NCBI RefSeq assembly: GCF_902499045.1
Contig: NZ_CABVPL010000043.1
Span: forward strand, 1 to 64,000
Reading direction: 5' to 3'
From: Burkholderia latens
Lineage (GTDB): Bacteria > Pseudomonadota > Gammaproteobacteria > Burkholderiales > Burkholderiaceae
DNA: 64,000 bases
Shown here: positions 1 through 8,203 of the stretch, one piece after another
How the letters are laid out: every line of letters starts with the position of its first letter
Numbering within the stretch: position 1 is the first letter of the stretch
Notes under the pieces: generated by a model
What the model was told of the DNA's origin: nothing
Database searches by the model: none
Seen by the model: only the letters and a program-made list of their open reading frames with translations
Position numbers and translations under genes: made by a program

Positions 1-1
1 A

Positions 2-190
2 GCCGCTCCGCAGCGGGATGCGGAGAGCGCGGCCCGGATCGCGCGGGTCGAAGCCACCGCCGCGCGACTCGCGGCCGCCGGCGCCGACGCGCCGGCCAGA
101 CCGGCCGCGCAGTCGAAGCGGCGCATGCCGGCGGCAGCGCCCGCGCAGGTCGCGCGCGCGAACGCGGAATCGCAATCCACCGATCGTTGA
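2..190 (+). CDS. 3' end of an unidentified CDS upstream of the Tad lipoprotein
   Basis: An open frame enters the window and stops at TGA 188-190, 20 bases before the next start. The visible 62 residues are rich in Ala, Arg and Pro and show no recognisable domain. Its position ahead of tad genes suggests the C-terminal tail of another Tad-locus protein (a TPR protein such as TadD would be the usual candidate), but nothing in these residues proves that. In such GC-rich DNA an open frame of this length is only weak evidence by itself; the close coupling to the next ribosome binding site is the better argument. Confidence 0.45.
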   Translation, partial: AAPQRDAESAARIARVEATAARLAAAGADAPARPAAQSKRRMPAAAPAQVARANAESQSTDR

Positions 191-210
191 AGCCATCCAA
201 GGGGACGCTC

Positions 211-507
211 ATGAAATCCGCCTACCTCGTATTCGTGCGCCGCGCGGCGCTCGCCGTCCCGCTCGCGTTCGCGCTTGCCGGCTGCATGTCGTCGACCCCG
301 GTGTGGGACAGCCGCTTCGGCGATTCGGTCCGCACCGTGATGCGGGCCCAGATCATCGATCCGCATGCCGCCGAACACGCGACATCGGCTCCGGGCGTCG
401 ACGGCGCCGCGGCTGCCGCCGCACTCGACAACTACGACAAATCGTTCAAGCAGGTGCAGCCGCCGGCCAATGCGTTCGTGATCGGCATCGGCAAGGCCGG
501 CCAATAA
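211..507 (+). CDS. Small Tad-locus lipoprotein
   Basis: A 98-residue predicted lipoprotein. The N-terminus is a basic, hydrophobic signal peptide ending in the lipobox LAGC (Cys at about residue 27), so it should be lipid-anchored, probably in the outer membrane. The rest is short, Ala/Asp-rich and has no known domain; it ends in the hydrophobic motif FVIGIGKAGQ. The ATG at 211 is chosen over an upstream TTG at 187 because AAGGGGA lies at 198-204 and the signal peptide then starts cleanly. It sits immediately before the TadG-like gene, so it is probably an accessory or outer-membrane assembly protein of the Flp pilus. That role is inferred from position only. Confidence 0.75.
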   Translation: MKSAYLVFVRRAALAVPLAFALAGCMSSTPVWDSRFGDSVRTVMRAQIIDPHAAEHATSAPGVDGAAAAAALDNYDKSFKQVQPPANAFVIGIGKAGQ

Positions 508-532
508 CGACAGCATGCTCAGGGAGAACGCC

Positions 533-1804
533 ATGTCCAGCGCAGTTCGTCATCCGAAACTCACGCGTCGCGGCCTGCATCGCCAGCGAGGCGCCGTCGC
601 GATCATCGTCGGTCTCGCACTGGCGGTGATGATCGGGTTCGTCGGGCTCGCGCTGGACCTCGGCAAGCTGTACGTCACGCGCAGCGAACTGCAGAACAGC
701 GCCGATGCGTGCGCGCTGTCCGCCGCGCGCGACCTTACTTCGGCCATCAGCCTGTCGGTCGCGGAAGCGAACGGCATCGCCGCCGGCCACATGAATCTCG
801 CGTTCTTTCAGCAGAACGCGGTGCAGATGGAGACCGATTCGAACGTGACGTTCAGCGACTCGCTGACCAATGCGTTCCTGACGAAGACCGCGGTCACGAC
901 GCCGGCGAACATCAAGTACGTCAAGTGCACGACGTCGTTGAGCAACATCGCTCACTGGTTCGTCGAGGTGCTGAACGTGATTCCCGGCATGAAACTCGCG
1001 AACGCGGCGGAAGTGTCCGCGAGCGCGATCGCGACGGTCGGCGCCGGGCAGACGGCATGCGCGATTCCGGTGTTCGTGTGCCGCGCGGCGTCCGGCGCGC
1101 CGTACAAGGTCGGCGACTGGATCTCGTCGCCGTCCGGTTCGTCGACGACGTACGGGCCCGGCAACTTCGGGTGGGCCGCGCTCGACGGTTCGACGAACGA
1201 GCCGACCATCGCGAGCGAACTGTCCGGCAATACCTGCAACATCACGTCGCCGCCCGATCTCGGATCGACCGGCCTGAAGGCCGCGTCGCTGCGCGCGTGG
1301 AACACCCGCTTCGGCATCTACACGAACGGCGCCAACGGCTCGAGCGGCCAGCCCGACTTCACCGGCTACGCGTACGTCGGCCCGAACTACGGGCCGCCCG
1401 GGACCGCAGGCATCGTCGGCGACGCATACACGCAGTTCGTGCTCGATCGCGCGGCCTTCAAGTCCTACCAGGGCGACGGCGCGCCGCCGGGCGGCAGCGG
1501 CATCTCGACCAACGGCACCGCCACGGCAAGCAACTACCAGACATATGGCGGCGACCGCCGGCTCGCGCTGGCCCCCGAGGGCGATTGCTCGACGCTGTCC
1601 GGAAGCAGCGGCAAGGTGCACGTCACGCAGTGGGACTGCGTGCTGATGCTCGACCCGCTGCCGTTCAGCCCCGGCGCGGGCGGCGTCGTGGCCCATCTCG
1701 AATACCTCGGCTCGACGGCATCGGGCACCACGCCTTGTGCGACCCACGGCCTGCCGGGCAGCGGCAGCTCGGTCGGCATCAAGGTGCCGATGCTCGTTCA
1801 ATAG
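533..1804 (+). CDS. TadG-like pilus assembly protein (Tad N-terminal motif, no vWA domain seen)
   Basis: A 423-residue protein with the N-terminal Tad motif: QRGAVAIIVGLALA followed by a single membrane segment and the block YVTRSELQNSADACALSAAR, typical of TadG/TadE-type pseudopilins that are anchored in the inner membrane with a periplasmic body. The rest is Gly/Ser/Thr-rich with several Cys pairs, which suggests disulfides in the periplasm. TadG proteins often carry a von Willebrand A domain; I see no MIDAS motif (DxSxS) here, so this is the short form. The start at 533 follows AGGGAG at 521-526; an in-frame ATG at 515 lacks such a site. The next gene begins 13 bases after the stop. Confidence 0.8.
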   Translation: MSSAVRHPKLTRRGLHRQRGAVAIIVGLALAVMIGFVGLALDLGKLYVTRSELQNSADACALSAARDLTSAISLSVAEANGIAAGHMNLAFFQQNAVQMETDSNVTFSDSLTNAFLTKTAVTTPANIKYVKCTTSLSNIAHWFVEVLNVIPGMKLANAAEVSASAIATVGAGQTACAIPVFVCRAASGAPYKVGDWISSPSGSSTTYGPGNFGWAALDGSTNEPTIASELSGNTCNITSPPDLGSTGLKAASLRAWNTRFGIYTNGANGSSGQPDFTGYAYVGPNYGPPGTAGIVGDAYTQFVLDRAAFKSYQGDGAPPGGSGISTNGTATASNYQTYGGDRRLALAPEGDCSTLSGSSGKVHVTQWDCVLMLDPLPFSPGAGGVVAHLEYLGSTASGTTPCATHGLPGSGSSVGIKVPMLVQ

Positions 1805-1817
1805 AAGAGAGGCGACC

Positions 1818-2351
1818 ATGAAAAGGCTTCCGATTCGCCGTTCCCGCATGCGCGGTGTCGCCGCGGTCGAATTCGCGCTCGTGCTGATGCCGATGATCGT
1901 GCTCGCGACGGGCGTGGCCGAGTTCGGGCGCGCGATCTACCAGTACGAGACGCTGACCAAGGCGACGCGCAACGCCGCGCGCTACCTGTCGGTCTACCTG
2001 CCGACCGACGCCGCCTATCCGCTGGCGCAGGCGCAGTGCCTCGTCGTCTACGGCGATACGACGTGCGGGACGGCGGGCACCGAGTTGCTGCCCGGGCTCA
2101 CGACGTCGATGGTGGTCATTTGCGACGCCACGCATTCGACCGATTGCAGCGACGCATCGGATCCGCCGCAGTTCGCGAATCTGCCGACCTACGATTCGAC
2201 CAACAACACGCCGAGCGGCACCGCGGCGGGCAGCATCAACCTCGTCGAAGTGAAGGTCAAGGGCTACAAGTACCAGCCCATTCCGGCATACCCGGGCTTG
2301 TCCGCGATCACCTTCGGCAACATCGTCACCGTGATGAGGCAAGTGTCATGA
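1818..2351 (+). CDS. TadE-family minor pilin
   Basis: A 177-residue TadE-like protein. Residues 12-35 contain the hallmark GVAAVEFALVLMPMIVL: a prepilin-like hydrophobic helix with a Glu at position +5 of the processed segment, as in TadE/TadF substrates of the TadV peptidase. Then come FGRAIYQYETLTKATRNAAR and a Cys-containing periplasmic domain. It has ribosome binding site AGAGAGG at 1806-1812. Its stop overlaps the ATG of the next gene (ATGA), indicating translational coupling. Confidence 0.85.
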   Translation: MKRLPIRRSRMRGVAAVEFALVLMPMIVLATGVAEFGRAIYQYETLTKATRNAARYLSVYLPTDAAYPLAQAQCLVVYGDTTCGTAGTELLPGLTTSMVVICDATHSTDCSDASDPPQFANLPTYDSTNNTPSGTAAGSINLVEVKVKGYKYQPIPAYPGLSAITFGNIVTVMRQVS

Positions 2352-2791
2352 GCGCGCGCCATGTTCCGCTGCGTCAGCGCCGTGCCGAACGCGGCGCGGC
2401 GATCGTCGAGTTCGCACTGATCGCGTCGATCCTGATCATGCTGCTGATCGGCATTTTCGAATTCGGGCGCGTGCTGTTCTACTGGAACACCGCAAGCGAA
2501 GCCATGCGCCTCGGCGCACGCACGGCGGTGGTCTGCGACGTGAACGCAGCCGGTATCGCGAAGCGCGTGAAGTCGATGCTGCCGCTGCTGTCGAGCGCGA
2601 ACGTGTCGGTCGGCTACACGCCTTCGGGCTGCGACATCAGCAGTTGCTCGTTCGTGACCGTCAGCGTCACGAACGTCACCGTCAAGACGATGATTCCGTT
2701 CGTGAACGTGTCGATCAAGATGCCGCCGTTCACCACCAGGCTGCCGCGGGAAAGCCTGAATTCCTCGACCGGCGGCGCCGCCTGTCAATAA
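2348..2791 (+). CDS. TadE/TadF-family minor pilin
   Basis: A 147-residue second TadE/TadF-like protein that starts within the stop of the preceding gene. Motif ERGAAIVEFALIASILIMLL near residue 14, then GIFEFGRVLFYWNTASEAMR, gives the same layout as its neighbour: a processed N-terminal helix with a conserved Glu, then a small periplasmic domain with a Cys pair (GCDISSC). It probably forms a hetero-pair with the upstream TadE in the Flp pilus base or tip, as described for TadE/TadF. Which of the two is E and which F cannot be decided by eye. Confidence 0.85.
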   Translation: MSARHVPLRQRRAERGAAIVEFALIASILIMLLIGIFEFGRVLFYWNTASEAMRLGARTAVVCDVNAAGIAKRVKSMLPLLSSANVSVGYTPSGCDISSCSFVTVSVTNVTVKTMIPFVNVSIKMPPFTTRLPRESLNSSTGGAACQ

Positions 2792-2812
2792 TCGAACCGA
2801 CTGGGCACTGTC

Positions 2813-4021
2813 ATGACCAATATCCTCGTAGCTTCCGACGACACCGCCAGGCTCACGCAGATCGCGCGCCTCGTCACCGAAAGCGGACGTTATCGCGTGA
2901 CTCGCGCGGCCGGCCGTCCGTCCCAGATCGAGCATCGAACCGACGGGCTCGACGCATTCGACATCCTGCTGATCGACGGTGCGGCGGCCGACGCGGCCGA
3001 GATGTCGGCGATCGAGCGGATCTGCCGCCTGCACCCGGGCCTCACCGTCATCCTCGTGACCGGCGACGCGTCGCCGCACGTGCTGCTGGACGCGATGCGG
3101 GCCGGCGCGCGCGACGTGCTGCAGTGGCCGCTCGATCCGGCCGCGCTCGCGCGTTCGCTCGAACGCGCCGCCGCGCAGAGCACGCGGCGCGACCGTGACG
3201 ATACGCGCATCGTGTCGTTCATGTCGTGCAAGGGCGGCGCGGGGACGAGCTTCGTCGCGAGCAACGTCGCGTACGAGATCGCCGAAGGCTCAAAACGCCG
3301 CGTGCTGCTGATCGATCTGAACCAGCAGTTCGCGGATGCCGCGTTCCTCGTCAGCGACGAGACGCCGCCGTCGACGCTGCCGCAGCTGTGCGCGCAGATC
3401 GAGCGGCTCGACAGCGCGTTTCTCGACGCGAGCGTCGCGCACGTGACCGAGAACTTCCATGTGCTGGCAGGCGCGGGCGATCCGGCCAAGGCAGCGGAGA
3501 TGCGCGAGGACGCGCTCGAATGGATTCTCGGCGTTGCGTCGCCGCGCTACGACTTCGTGGTCTTCGACATCGGCGTCAGCCTCAATCCGCTGTCGATGGT
3601 CGGGCTCGACCGCAGCGACCAGATCCATCTCGTGCTGCAGCCGGCGATGCCGCACGTTCGCGCCGGCCGCCGGCTGCTCGAGATGCTCGTATCGCTCGGC
3701 TACTCGACCGATCAACTGCGCCTGGTCGTGAACCGGATGACGCGCGCCGGCGAGCGGACCCGCTCCGCGCTCGAGGAAGTGCTCGGCCTGCACGCGAGCT
3801 GCACGATTCCCGACGATGCCGACACCGTGCGCGAAGCGATCGACCAGGGGCATCCGGCATCGCGCGTCGCGCGCGCGGCCGCGGTCGCGCGCGCGCTGCA
3901 GGGATGTGCGAAGCAGATCGTCGAAGGCGACGTGCGCACGGTGCACGGCGCAACCAGCAGCGAACCGTTGATGTCCCGGTTGTTCGGCCGCAAGGCCACG
4001 CCGAAGCTCAAGTCCATGTGA
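2813..4021 (+). CDS. tadZ: TadZ/CpaE pilus-localisation ATPase
   Basis: A 402-residue CpaE/TadZ-type protein of the MinD/ParA superfamily that positions the Tad secretion machine at the pole. Residues 1-115 form an atypical response-regulator-like domain (NILVASDD, ILLIDGAAAD). The P-loop domain follows with the deviant Walker A motif CKGGAGTSF at about residues 137-145, a switch-like motif LLIDLNQQFAD and the later FVVFDIG. The typical Ser/Thr of the P-loop is kept. It lies directly before tadA, the standard order, with a 19-base gap and GGGGAACCC before the next ATG. Confidence 0.92.
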   Translation: MTNILVASDDTARLTQIARLVTESGRYRVTRAAGRPSQIEHRTDGLDAFDILLIDGAAADAAEMSAIERICRLHPGLTVILVTGDASPHVLLDAMRAGARDVLQWPLDPAALARSLERAAAQSTRRDRDDTRIVSFMSCKGGAGTSFVASNVAYEIAEGSKRRVLLIDLNQQFADAAFLVSDETPPSTLPQLCAQIERLDSAFLDASVAHVTENFHVLAGAGDPAKAAEMREDALEWILGVASPRYDFVVFDIGVSLNPLSMVGLDRSDQIHLVLQPAMPHVRAGRRLLEMLVSLGYSTDQLRLVVNRMTRAGERTRSALEEVLGLHASCTIPDDADTVREAIDQGHPASRVARAAAVARALQGCAKQIVEGDVRTVHGATSSEPLMSRLFGRKATPKLKSM

Positions 4022-4040
4022 ATCTTTCGGGGAACCCATC

Positions 4041-5408
4041 ATGTCATTGCGCGAACAGATGTCCTTGTATCGGGCTCAGCCGCAGGCGGCTGGCACCGAA
4101 CCCGTTACGGCGGCGCATTCGTCGGTACGCGATGCGTATCAGAAGCTGCGCCGCGAAATTCACCTGGCCGTGCTGGAGCGCGTCGAACTGGAGCGCCTGT
4201 CGCGCCTGTCGCAGGACCAGGTCCGGCAGGAAATTTCGGCGCTGATCGCGCGCATTCTCGACGAGCAGCGCTTGCCCGCGAACGACATCGAGCGGCGTCA
4301 GCTCGCGATCGACGTCTACGACGAGATGTTCGGCTTCGGTCCGCTCGAAGCGCTGCTGCGCGACCCCGGCATTTCGGACATTCTCGTGAACACGTACCGG
4401 CAGGTCTACGTCGAGCGCGGCGGCCAGCTCGAGCTCACCGACGTGACGTTCTACGACGACGCGCACTTGATGAAGGTCATCGAGAAGATCGTGTCGCGCG
4501 TCGGGCGCCGCATCGACGAATCGACGCCGATGGTGGACGCGCGGCTGCCGGACGGTTCGCGCGTGAACGCGATCATCCCGCCGTCGGCGATCGACGGGCC
4601 GCTGATGTCGATTCGGCGCTTCGCGGTCAACCCGTTGAAGATGGACGACCTGGTGCGCTACCACAGTCTCACGCCGCCGATGGCGGAACTGCTCGACGCA
4701 CTGGCGCAGGCGAAGGTCAACGTGCTCGTGTCGGGCGGCACCGGCAGCGGCAAGACGACGCTGCTCAACATCCTGTCCGGCTTCATTCCGCGCTCGGAGC
4801 GGATCGTGACGATCGAGGACGCGGCGGAACTGCAGCTGCAGCAGCCGCACGTGCTGCGCCTCGAGACGCGGCCGCCGAACATCGAGGGCAAGGGCGAGAT
4901 CACGCAGCGCACGCTCGTGCGCAACGCACTGCGGATGCGCCCCGACCGGATCATCCTCGGCGAAGTGCGCGGCGCGGAAGCGCTCGACATGCTCAATGCG
5001 ATGAACACCGGCCACGAAGGTTCGCTCGCGACGATCCACGCGAACACGCCGCGCGACGCGCTCACGCGGCTCGAGAACATGATCAGCGTCGGCGGCCTGA
5101 CGCTGCCGCCGAAGACGATGCGCCAGCAGATCGCGTCGGCGATCTCGGTCGTCGTGCAGGCGACGCGGCTCACCGACGGCAAGCGCAAGATCGTCAGCAT
5201 CCAGGAGTTGACGGGGATGGAAGGCGACATCATCAACATGCAGGAAATCTTCACGTTCAAACGCACCGGCGTGGACCGCGACGGCACGGTGCGCGGCCAT
5301 TTCTGCGCGACCGGCGTCCGGCCGAAATTCGCCGAGCGGCTGCAGGCGTTCGGCATCGATCTGCCGGATTCGCTGTACGACCCGTCGCAGCGCTACGAGG
5401 CGAACTGA
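4041..5408 (+). CDS. tadA: TadA/CpaF secretion ATPase
   Basis: A 455-residue type II/IV secretion ATPase of the TadA/CpaF branch that powers assembly and retraction of the Flp pilus. Walker [13 protein letters not shown] is near residues 230-241; the Asp box region [14 protein letters not shown] follows; Walker B-type [14 protein letters not shown] lies near residue 305; the His box [18 protein letters not shown] comes next. The N-terminal part contains the usual helical extension ([15 protein letters not shown]). Length and order between tadZ and tadB are normal. It ends 33 bases before tadB. Confidence 0.96.
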   Translation: MSLREQMSLYRAQPQAAGTEPVTAAHSSVRDAYQKLRREIHLAVLERVELERLSRLSQDQVRQEISALIARILDEQRLPANDIERRQLAIDVYDEMFGFGPLEALLRDPGISDILVNTYRQVYVERGGQLELTDVTFYDDAHLMKVIEKIVSRVGRRIDESTPMVDARLPDGSRVNAIIPPSAIDGPLMSIRRFAVNPLKMDDLVRYHSLTPPMAELLDALAQAKVNVLVSGGTGSGKTTLLNILSGFIPRSERIVTIEDAAELQLQQPHVLRLETRPPNIEGKGEITQRTLVRNALRMRPDRIILGEVRGAEALDMLNAMNTGHEGSLATIHANTPRDALTRLENMISVGGLTLPPKTMRQQIASAISVVVQATRLTDGKRKIVSIQELTGMEGDIINMQEIFTFKRTGVDRDGTVRGHFCATGVRPKFAERLQAFGIDLPDSLYDPSQRYEAN

Positions 5409-5441
5409 CGACCGGCCGCGATCCGATCCCGGGGAGGTTTC

Positions 5442-6419
5442 ATGGACTCGATCTTTTACGGTTTTGTGATTCTCACCTTCGTCGCCGTCGTGCTCGCGAT
5501 CGAAGGCGTCTATCAATGGTGGAACGCGCGGCACGGCATGGCCGCGCGCCGGATCGAATCGCGGCTGCGTGCGATGTCGGCCGGCGGCAACGTGCAGCAG
5601 GAGCGGCTGTCGATTCTCAAGAAGCGGATGCTCGACGAGTCGAAGCCGTTCGATCGGCTGCTGCTGCGTGTGCCGCGCGTGCAGGCGCTCGATCTGTTTC
5701 TGCAGCAATCGGGCCTCGACTGGACGGTCGCGAAGCTCGTCACGTACAGCGCCGCGATTCCCGCGGCCGCTGCGGTCGCGCTGAGCGTGACCGTGTTGCC
5801 GATGCTGGTCGTACTGCCGATTGCGCTGCTGTCCGGCTGCATACCGGCGCTCTACGTGATGCGTCATCGCACCCGGCGCATGCGCAAGCTCGAGCGGCAG
5901 TTGCCCGACATCTGCGACATGATCGCGCGCGCGCTGCGTTCCGGTCATTCGTTCACGAGCGCGATCGGAATGGTCGGCGAGGAGTTCCCCGATCCGATGG
6001 GCGGCGAGTTCCGCGTCACGTTCGACGAGATCAATTACGGCGTGTCGCTGCACGACGCGCTGGTGAATCTCGCGACGCGCGTGCCGGTGCAGGACCTGCG
6101 CTACTTCGTGATCGCGGTGCTGATCCAGCGCGAGACGGGCGGCAACCTGGCCGAGCTGCTCGACAGCATTTCGGCGTTGATCCGCGAACGCTTCAAGCTG
6201 TTCGACAAGGTGCGCGTGCTGTCCGCCGAAGGGCGGTTGTCGGCCTGGATCCTCGGGTTGCTGCCATTCGGCACCGGCGCCGTGATGGCGCTGTTGAACC
6301 GCGAGTTCCTGTCGGTGCTCTGGACGGACCCCGCAGGCATCAAGATGGTCGTCGCGATGCTGGTGTCGATGGCGTTCGGGCTGTTCTGGATCTGCCGCAT
6401 CGTCCGTATTCGCGTCTGA
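5442..6419 (+). CDS. tadB: TadB inner-membrane pilus platform protein
   Basis: A 325-residue T2SSF-type integral membrane protein. One membrane segment lies at residues 3-22 and a hydrophobic pair at about 100-130. The T2SSF domain at about 155-285 carries LPDICDMIARALRSGHSFTS and RETGGNLAELLDSIS. C-terminal membrane helices follow. Together with TadC it forms the platform on which TadA acts. The ATG follows GGGGAGG. Next is tadC after 38 bases. Confidence 0.93.
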   Translation: MDSIFYGFVILTFVAVVLAIEGVYQWWNARHGMAARRIESRLRAMSAGGNVQQERLSILKKRMLDESKPFDRLLLRVPRVQALDLFLQQSGLDWTVAKLVTYSAAIPAAAAVALSVTVLPMLVVLPIALLSGCIPALYVMRHRTRRMRKLERQLPDICDMIARALRSGHSFTSAIGMVGEEFPDPMGGEFRVTFDEINYGVSLHDALVNLATRVPVQDLRYFVIAVLIQRETGGNLAELLDSISALIRERFKLFDKVRVLSAEGRLSAWILGLLPFGTGAVMALLNREFLSVLWTDPAGIKMVVAMLVSMAFGLFWICRIVRIRV

Positions 6420-6457
6420 CGCGCGTCACAGGCTTCACGAACCGTTTCGAGGCTGTC

Positions 6458-7438
6458 ATGCAAAACCTGAACGTAGTACAGACCGTGATGCTGGCCGGCT
6501 TGTTCATCTTCGTCGCCGGCGGCGTGCTCGTCGCGATGCTGCTGTTTGCGCCGCGCAACATGCAGCGCCGGATCCAGCAGGCCAGCGGCGCGAGTGCGGG
6601 CATCGGCGGCGGCGTCGGTGTCGGCGACAACGGCGAGCCCGCGCCGCGCTGGGTCGCGAAGCTGGTCGAGATGTCGAAGCCGATCTCCAGGCTGTCGGTG
6701 CCGCAGGAAGGCTGGGAGAGTTCGCCGTTGCGTGTCCGGCTGATGAATGCCGGATGGCGCGACCCGAACGCGGCCGCGCTGTACTTCACCGCGAAGACGC
6801 TGCTCGCGCTCGCGCTGCCATGCGCCGCGATGCTGGCGCTGATCACGACGCGGCTCGCGGAACACCGGATGCTGCTGTCGTTCATTCTCGTCGCGCTCGC
6901 CGGCATCGGCTATTACGTCCCGAACGTGATCCTGTCGCGTCGGATCGCCGAGCGTAAGCGCAAGATCTTCGAGGACTTCCCCGACGCGCTCGACCTGCTG
7001 ACGGTATGCGTGGAAGCAGGCCTCGGGCTCGACGCGGCGCTGATGAAGGTGAGCGAGGAGCTGCGCTTTCGCAGCGACGTGGTGGCGGGCGAGCTCGATC
7101 TGCTGCTGCTCGAGATGCGTTCCGGCTTCACGAAGGAGACGGCGTTGCGCAATCTGGCGCTGCGGACCGGCGTCGAAGATATCGAGTCGTTTTGCGCGAT
7201 GCTGATTCAGGCCGATCGTTTCGGCACGAGCATCGCCGAATCGCTGCGCGTGCTGTCGGACATGCTGCGCACGCGGCGCCGGATGCGCGCGGAGGAGCGT
7301 GCCGCGAAGATCGCGCTGAAGCTGCTGTTCCCGCTGATCTTCTGCATTTTCCCTGCGCTGATGATGGTGTTGCTCGGCCCCGCGATGATTCACGTATATC
7401 GCGTGCTGCTGCCGACGTTCGTCGGTGTGGCGCCGTGA
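6458..7438 (+). CDS. tadC: TadC inner-membrane pilus platform protein
   Basis: A 326-residue T2SSF-domain protein paired with TadB. N-terminal membrane segment MLAGLFIFVAGGVLVAMLL; a Gly-rich linker at about residues 45-60; two central helices; the conserved core DFPDALDLLTVCVEAGLGLD near residue 170; FGTSIAESLRVLSDMLRTRR; and a C-terminal hydrophobic hairpin with LKLLFPLIFCIFP. ATG 6458 gives the expected length; the frame is open much further upstream only as antisense-type noise inside tadB. It is the last gene of the operon in this window: no tadD follows on this strand. Confidence 0.92.
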   Translation: MQNLNVVQTVMLAGLFIFVAGGVLVAMLLFAPRNMQRRIQQASGASAGIGGGVGVGDNGEPAPRWVAKLVEMSKPISRLSVPQEGWESSPLRVRLMNAGWRDPNAAALYFTAKTLLALALPCAAMLALITTRLAEHRMLLSFILVALAGIGYYVPNVILSRRIAERKRKIFEDFPDALDLLTVCVEAGLGLDAALMKVSEELRFRSDVVAGELDLLLLEMRSGFTKETALRNLALRTGVEDIESFCAMLIQADRFGTSIAESLRVLSDMLRTRRRMRAEERAAKIALKLLFPLIFCIFPALMMVLLGPAMIHVYRVLLPTFVGVAP

Positions 7439-7484
7439 GCGGCCGGCAGGCGTCGCGTCGTTTGCGTCGGTAAGGAATGCATGG

Positions 7485-7512
7485 GCCGGACCGGCGAGCT
7501 TCGCCGGCCGGC
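7485..7512. terminator. GC-rich hairpin after tadC (candidate terminator)
   Basis: GCCGG-A-CCGGCGA, loop GCT, TCGCCGG-CCGGC: a 12-bp stem with one bulged A, 47 bases after the tadC stop. There is no T-tract, so intrinsic termination is uncertain; it could instead be a 3' end-stabilising structure. Confidence 0.4.
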
Positions 7513-7600
7513 ACGACAAGGTCTTCATGGGAGGCTCCTCCTCCCCCCCGGGCGGCGTCGCGAGACAGGTCGATCATAGCGGCGTCAACGCAACCCGGAC

Positions 7601-7690
7601 CCATGGTCGACCCTGGACGCAGCCGTAGTCCACTGCCCGCGCGGGTGGCCCCCTACGGCTAACCTCGAGCGCCGCCGCGAATCGCGGCGG
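7601..7690. other. Compact structured element: operator-like dyad plus nested and simple hairpins
   Basis: 7601-7616 is CCATGGTCGACCCTGG, a near-perfect dyad around GGTCGACC. Then 7621-7628 (AGCCGTAG) pairs exactly with 7653-7660 (CTACGGCT), enclosing a second stem CCAC/GTGG around CCCGCGCGGG. Then 7672-7679 (CCGCCGCG) pairs with 7683-7690 (CGCGGCGG) over a 3-base loop. It resembles a structured RNA or a multi-site operator. I do not recognise a known riboswitch class, and the strand cannot be assigned. Confidence 0.4.
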
Positions 7691-8203
7691 TGTGCCGGCC
7701 GGGCCGAAGCCGCCGCGTCCCGCAGCCCGCCAGAAAATCCCCTTGAAATCCCCGATTCGAATTCCTACGATTATTCAAAATCAGGCTTGAACGACAACGC
7801 GAACGGGACGATCACCCCGCATCGCGGAAATAACGAACACACGAACACACGAACACGACGCCAGAAAATCAAGCGACTGCCCGACGATACGCACAACAGG
7901 CCAGTCGAGCACGATCAGGGCCGGGGGAAGCATGAACGAACACGCAGCGCGATGCACACCGCCTGACGCATCACCGACCAGGCGCGCACCCGCGAGGGCT
8001 CGATTCCAGCGGGCCAGATTCGCGGCGCCGCCCGGCATCGGCACGCGTCGTCTCCGTCCCGACTCCTGACGGCCGCCGCACCGCTTTCTCACCGACATCC
8101 TGCGCATCGAACGCACACGCGTATCGGCCTGCTCGCGGCCGGCGCGGCTGCGCGCGCCGCGCATTCGACGGACCGGCATAACAATTCGAACGAGGGACAC
8201 AGC

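Larger units (their letters stand above)
7439..8203. other. Non-coding interval of 765 bases with dense dyad symmetry
   Basis: No convincing gene lies here on either strand: the long open frames are extensions or antisense of the flanking genes and have no ribosome binding site with family-like protein. The first 250 bases hold five inverted repeats (7485-7512; GGGAGG/CCTCCC at about 7529-7546; 7601-7616; 7621-7660; 7672-7690). From about 7740 base composition drops slightly (AATTCCTACGATTATTCAA) and there is a short direct repeat ACGAACAC three times near 7835-7857, which may mark the promoter region of the molybdoenzyme operon at 8204. Confidence 0.6.

Noticed and set aside
4044-6053. 669-codon minus-strand frame opposite tadA and tadB
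   Set aside because: Its composition (Arg, His, Val, Asp rich) is the antisense signature of GC-rich genes, and both sense genes are unmistakable.
7601-7690. Possible cobalamin or other known riboswitch (GCCAC...CAGTGG seen on the minus strand)
   Set aside because: Only a fragment resembles such a motif; the conserved core boxes are missing, so no class is assigned.
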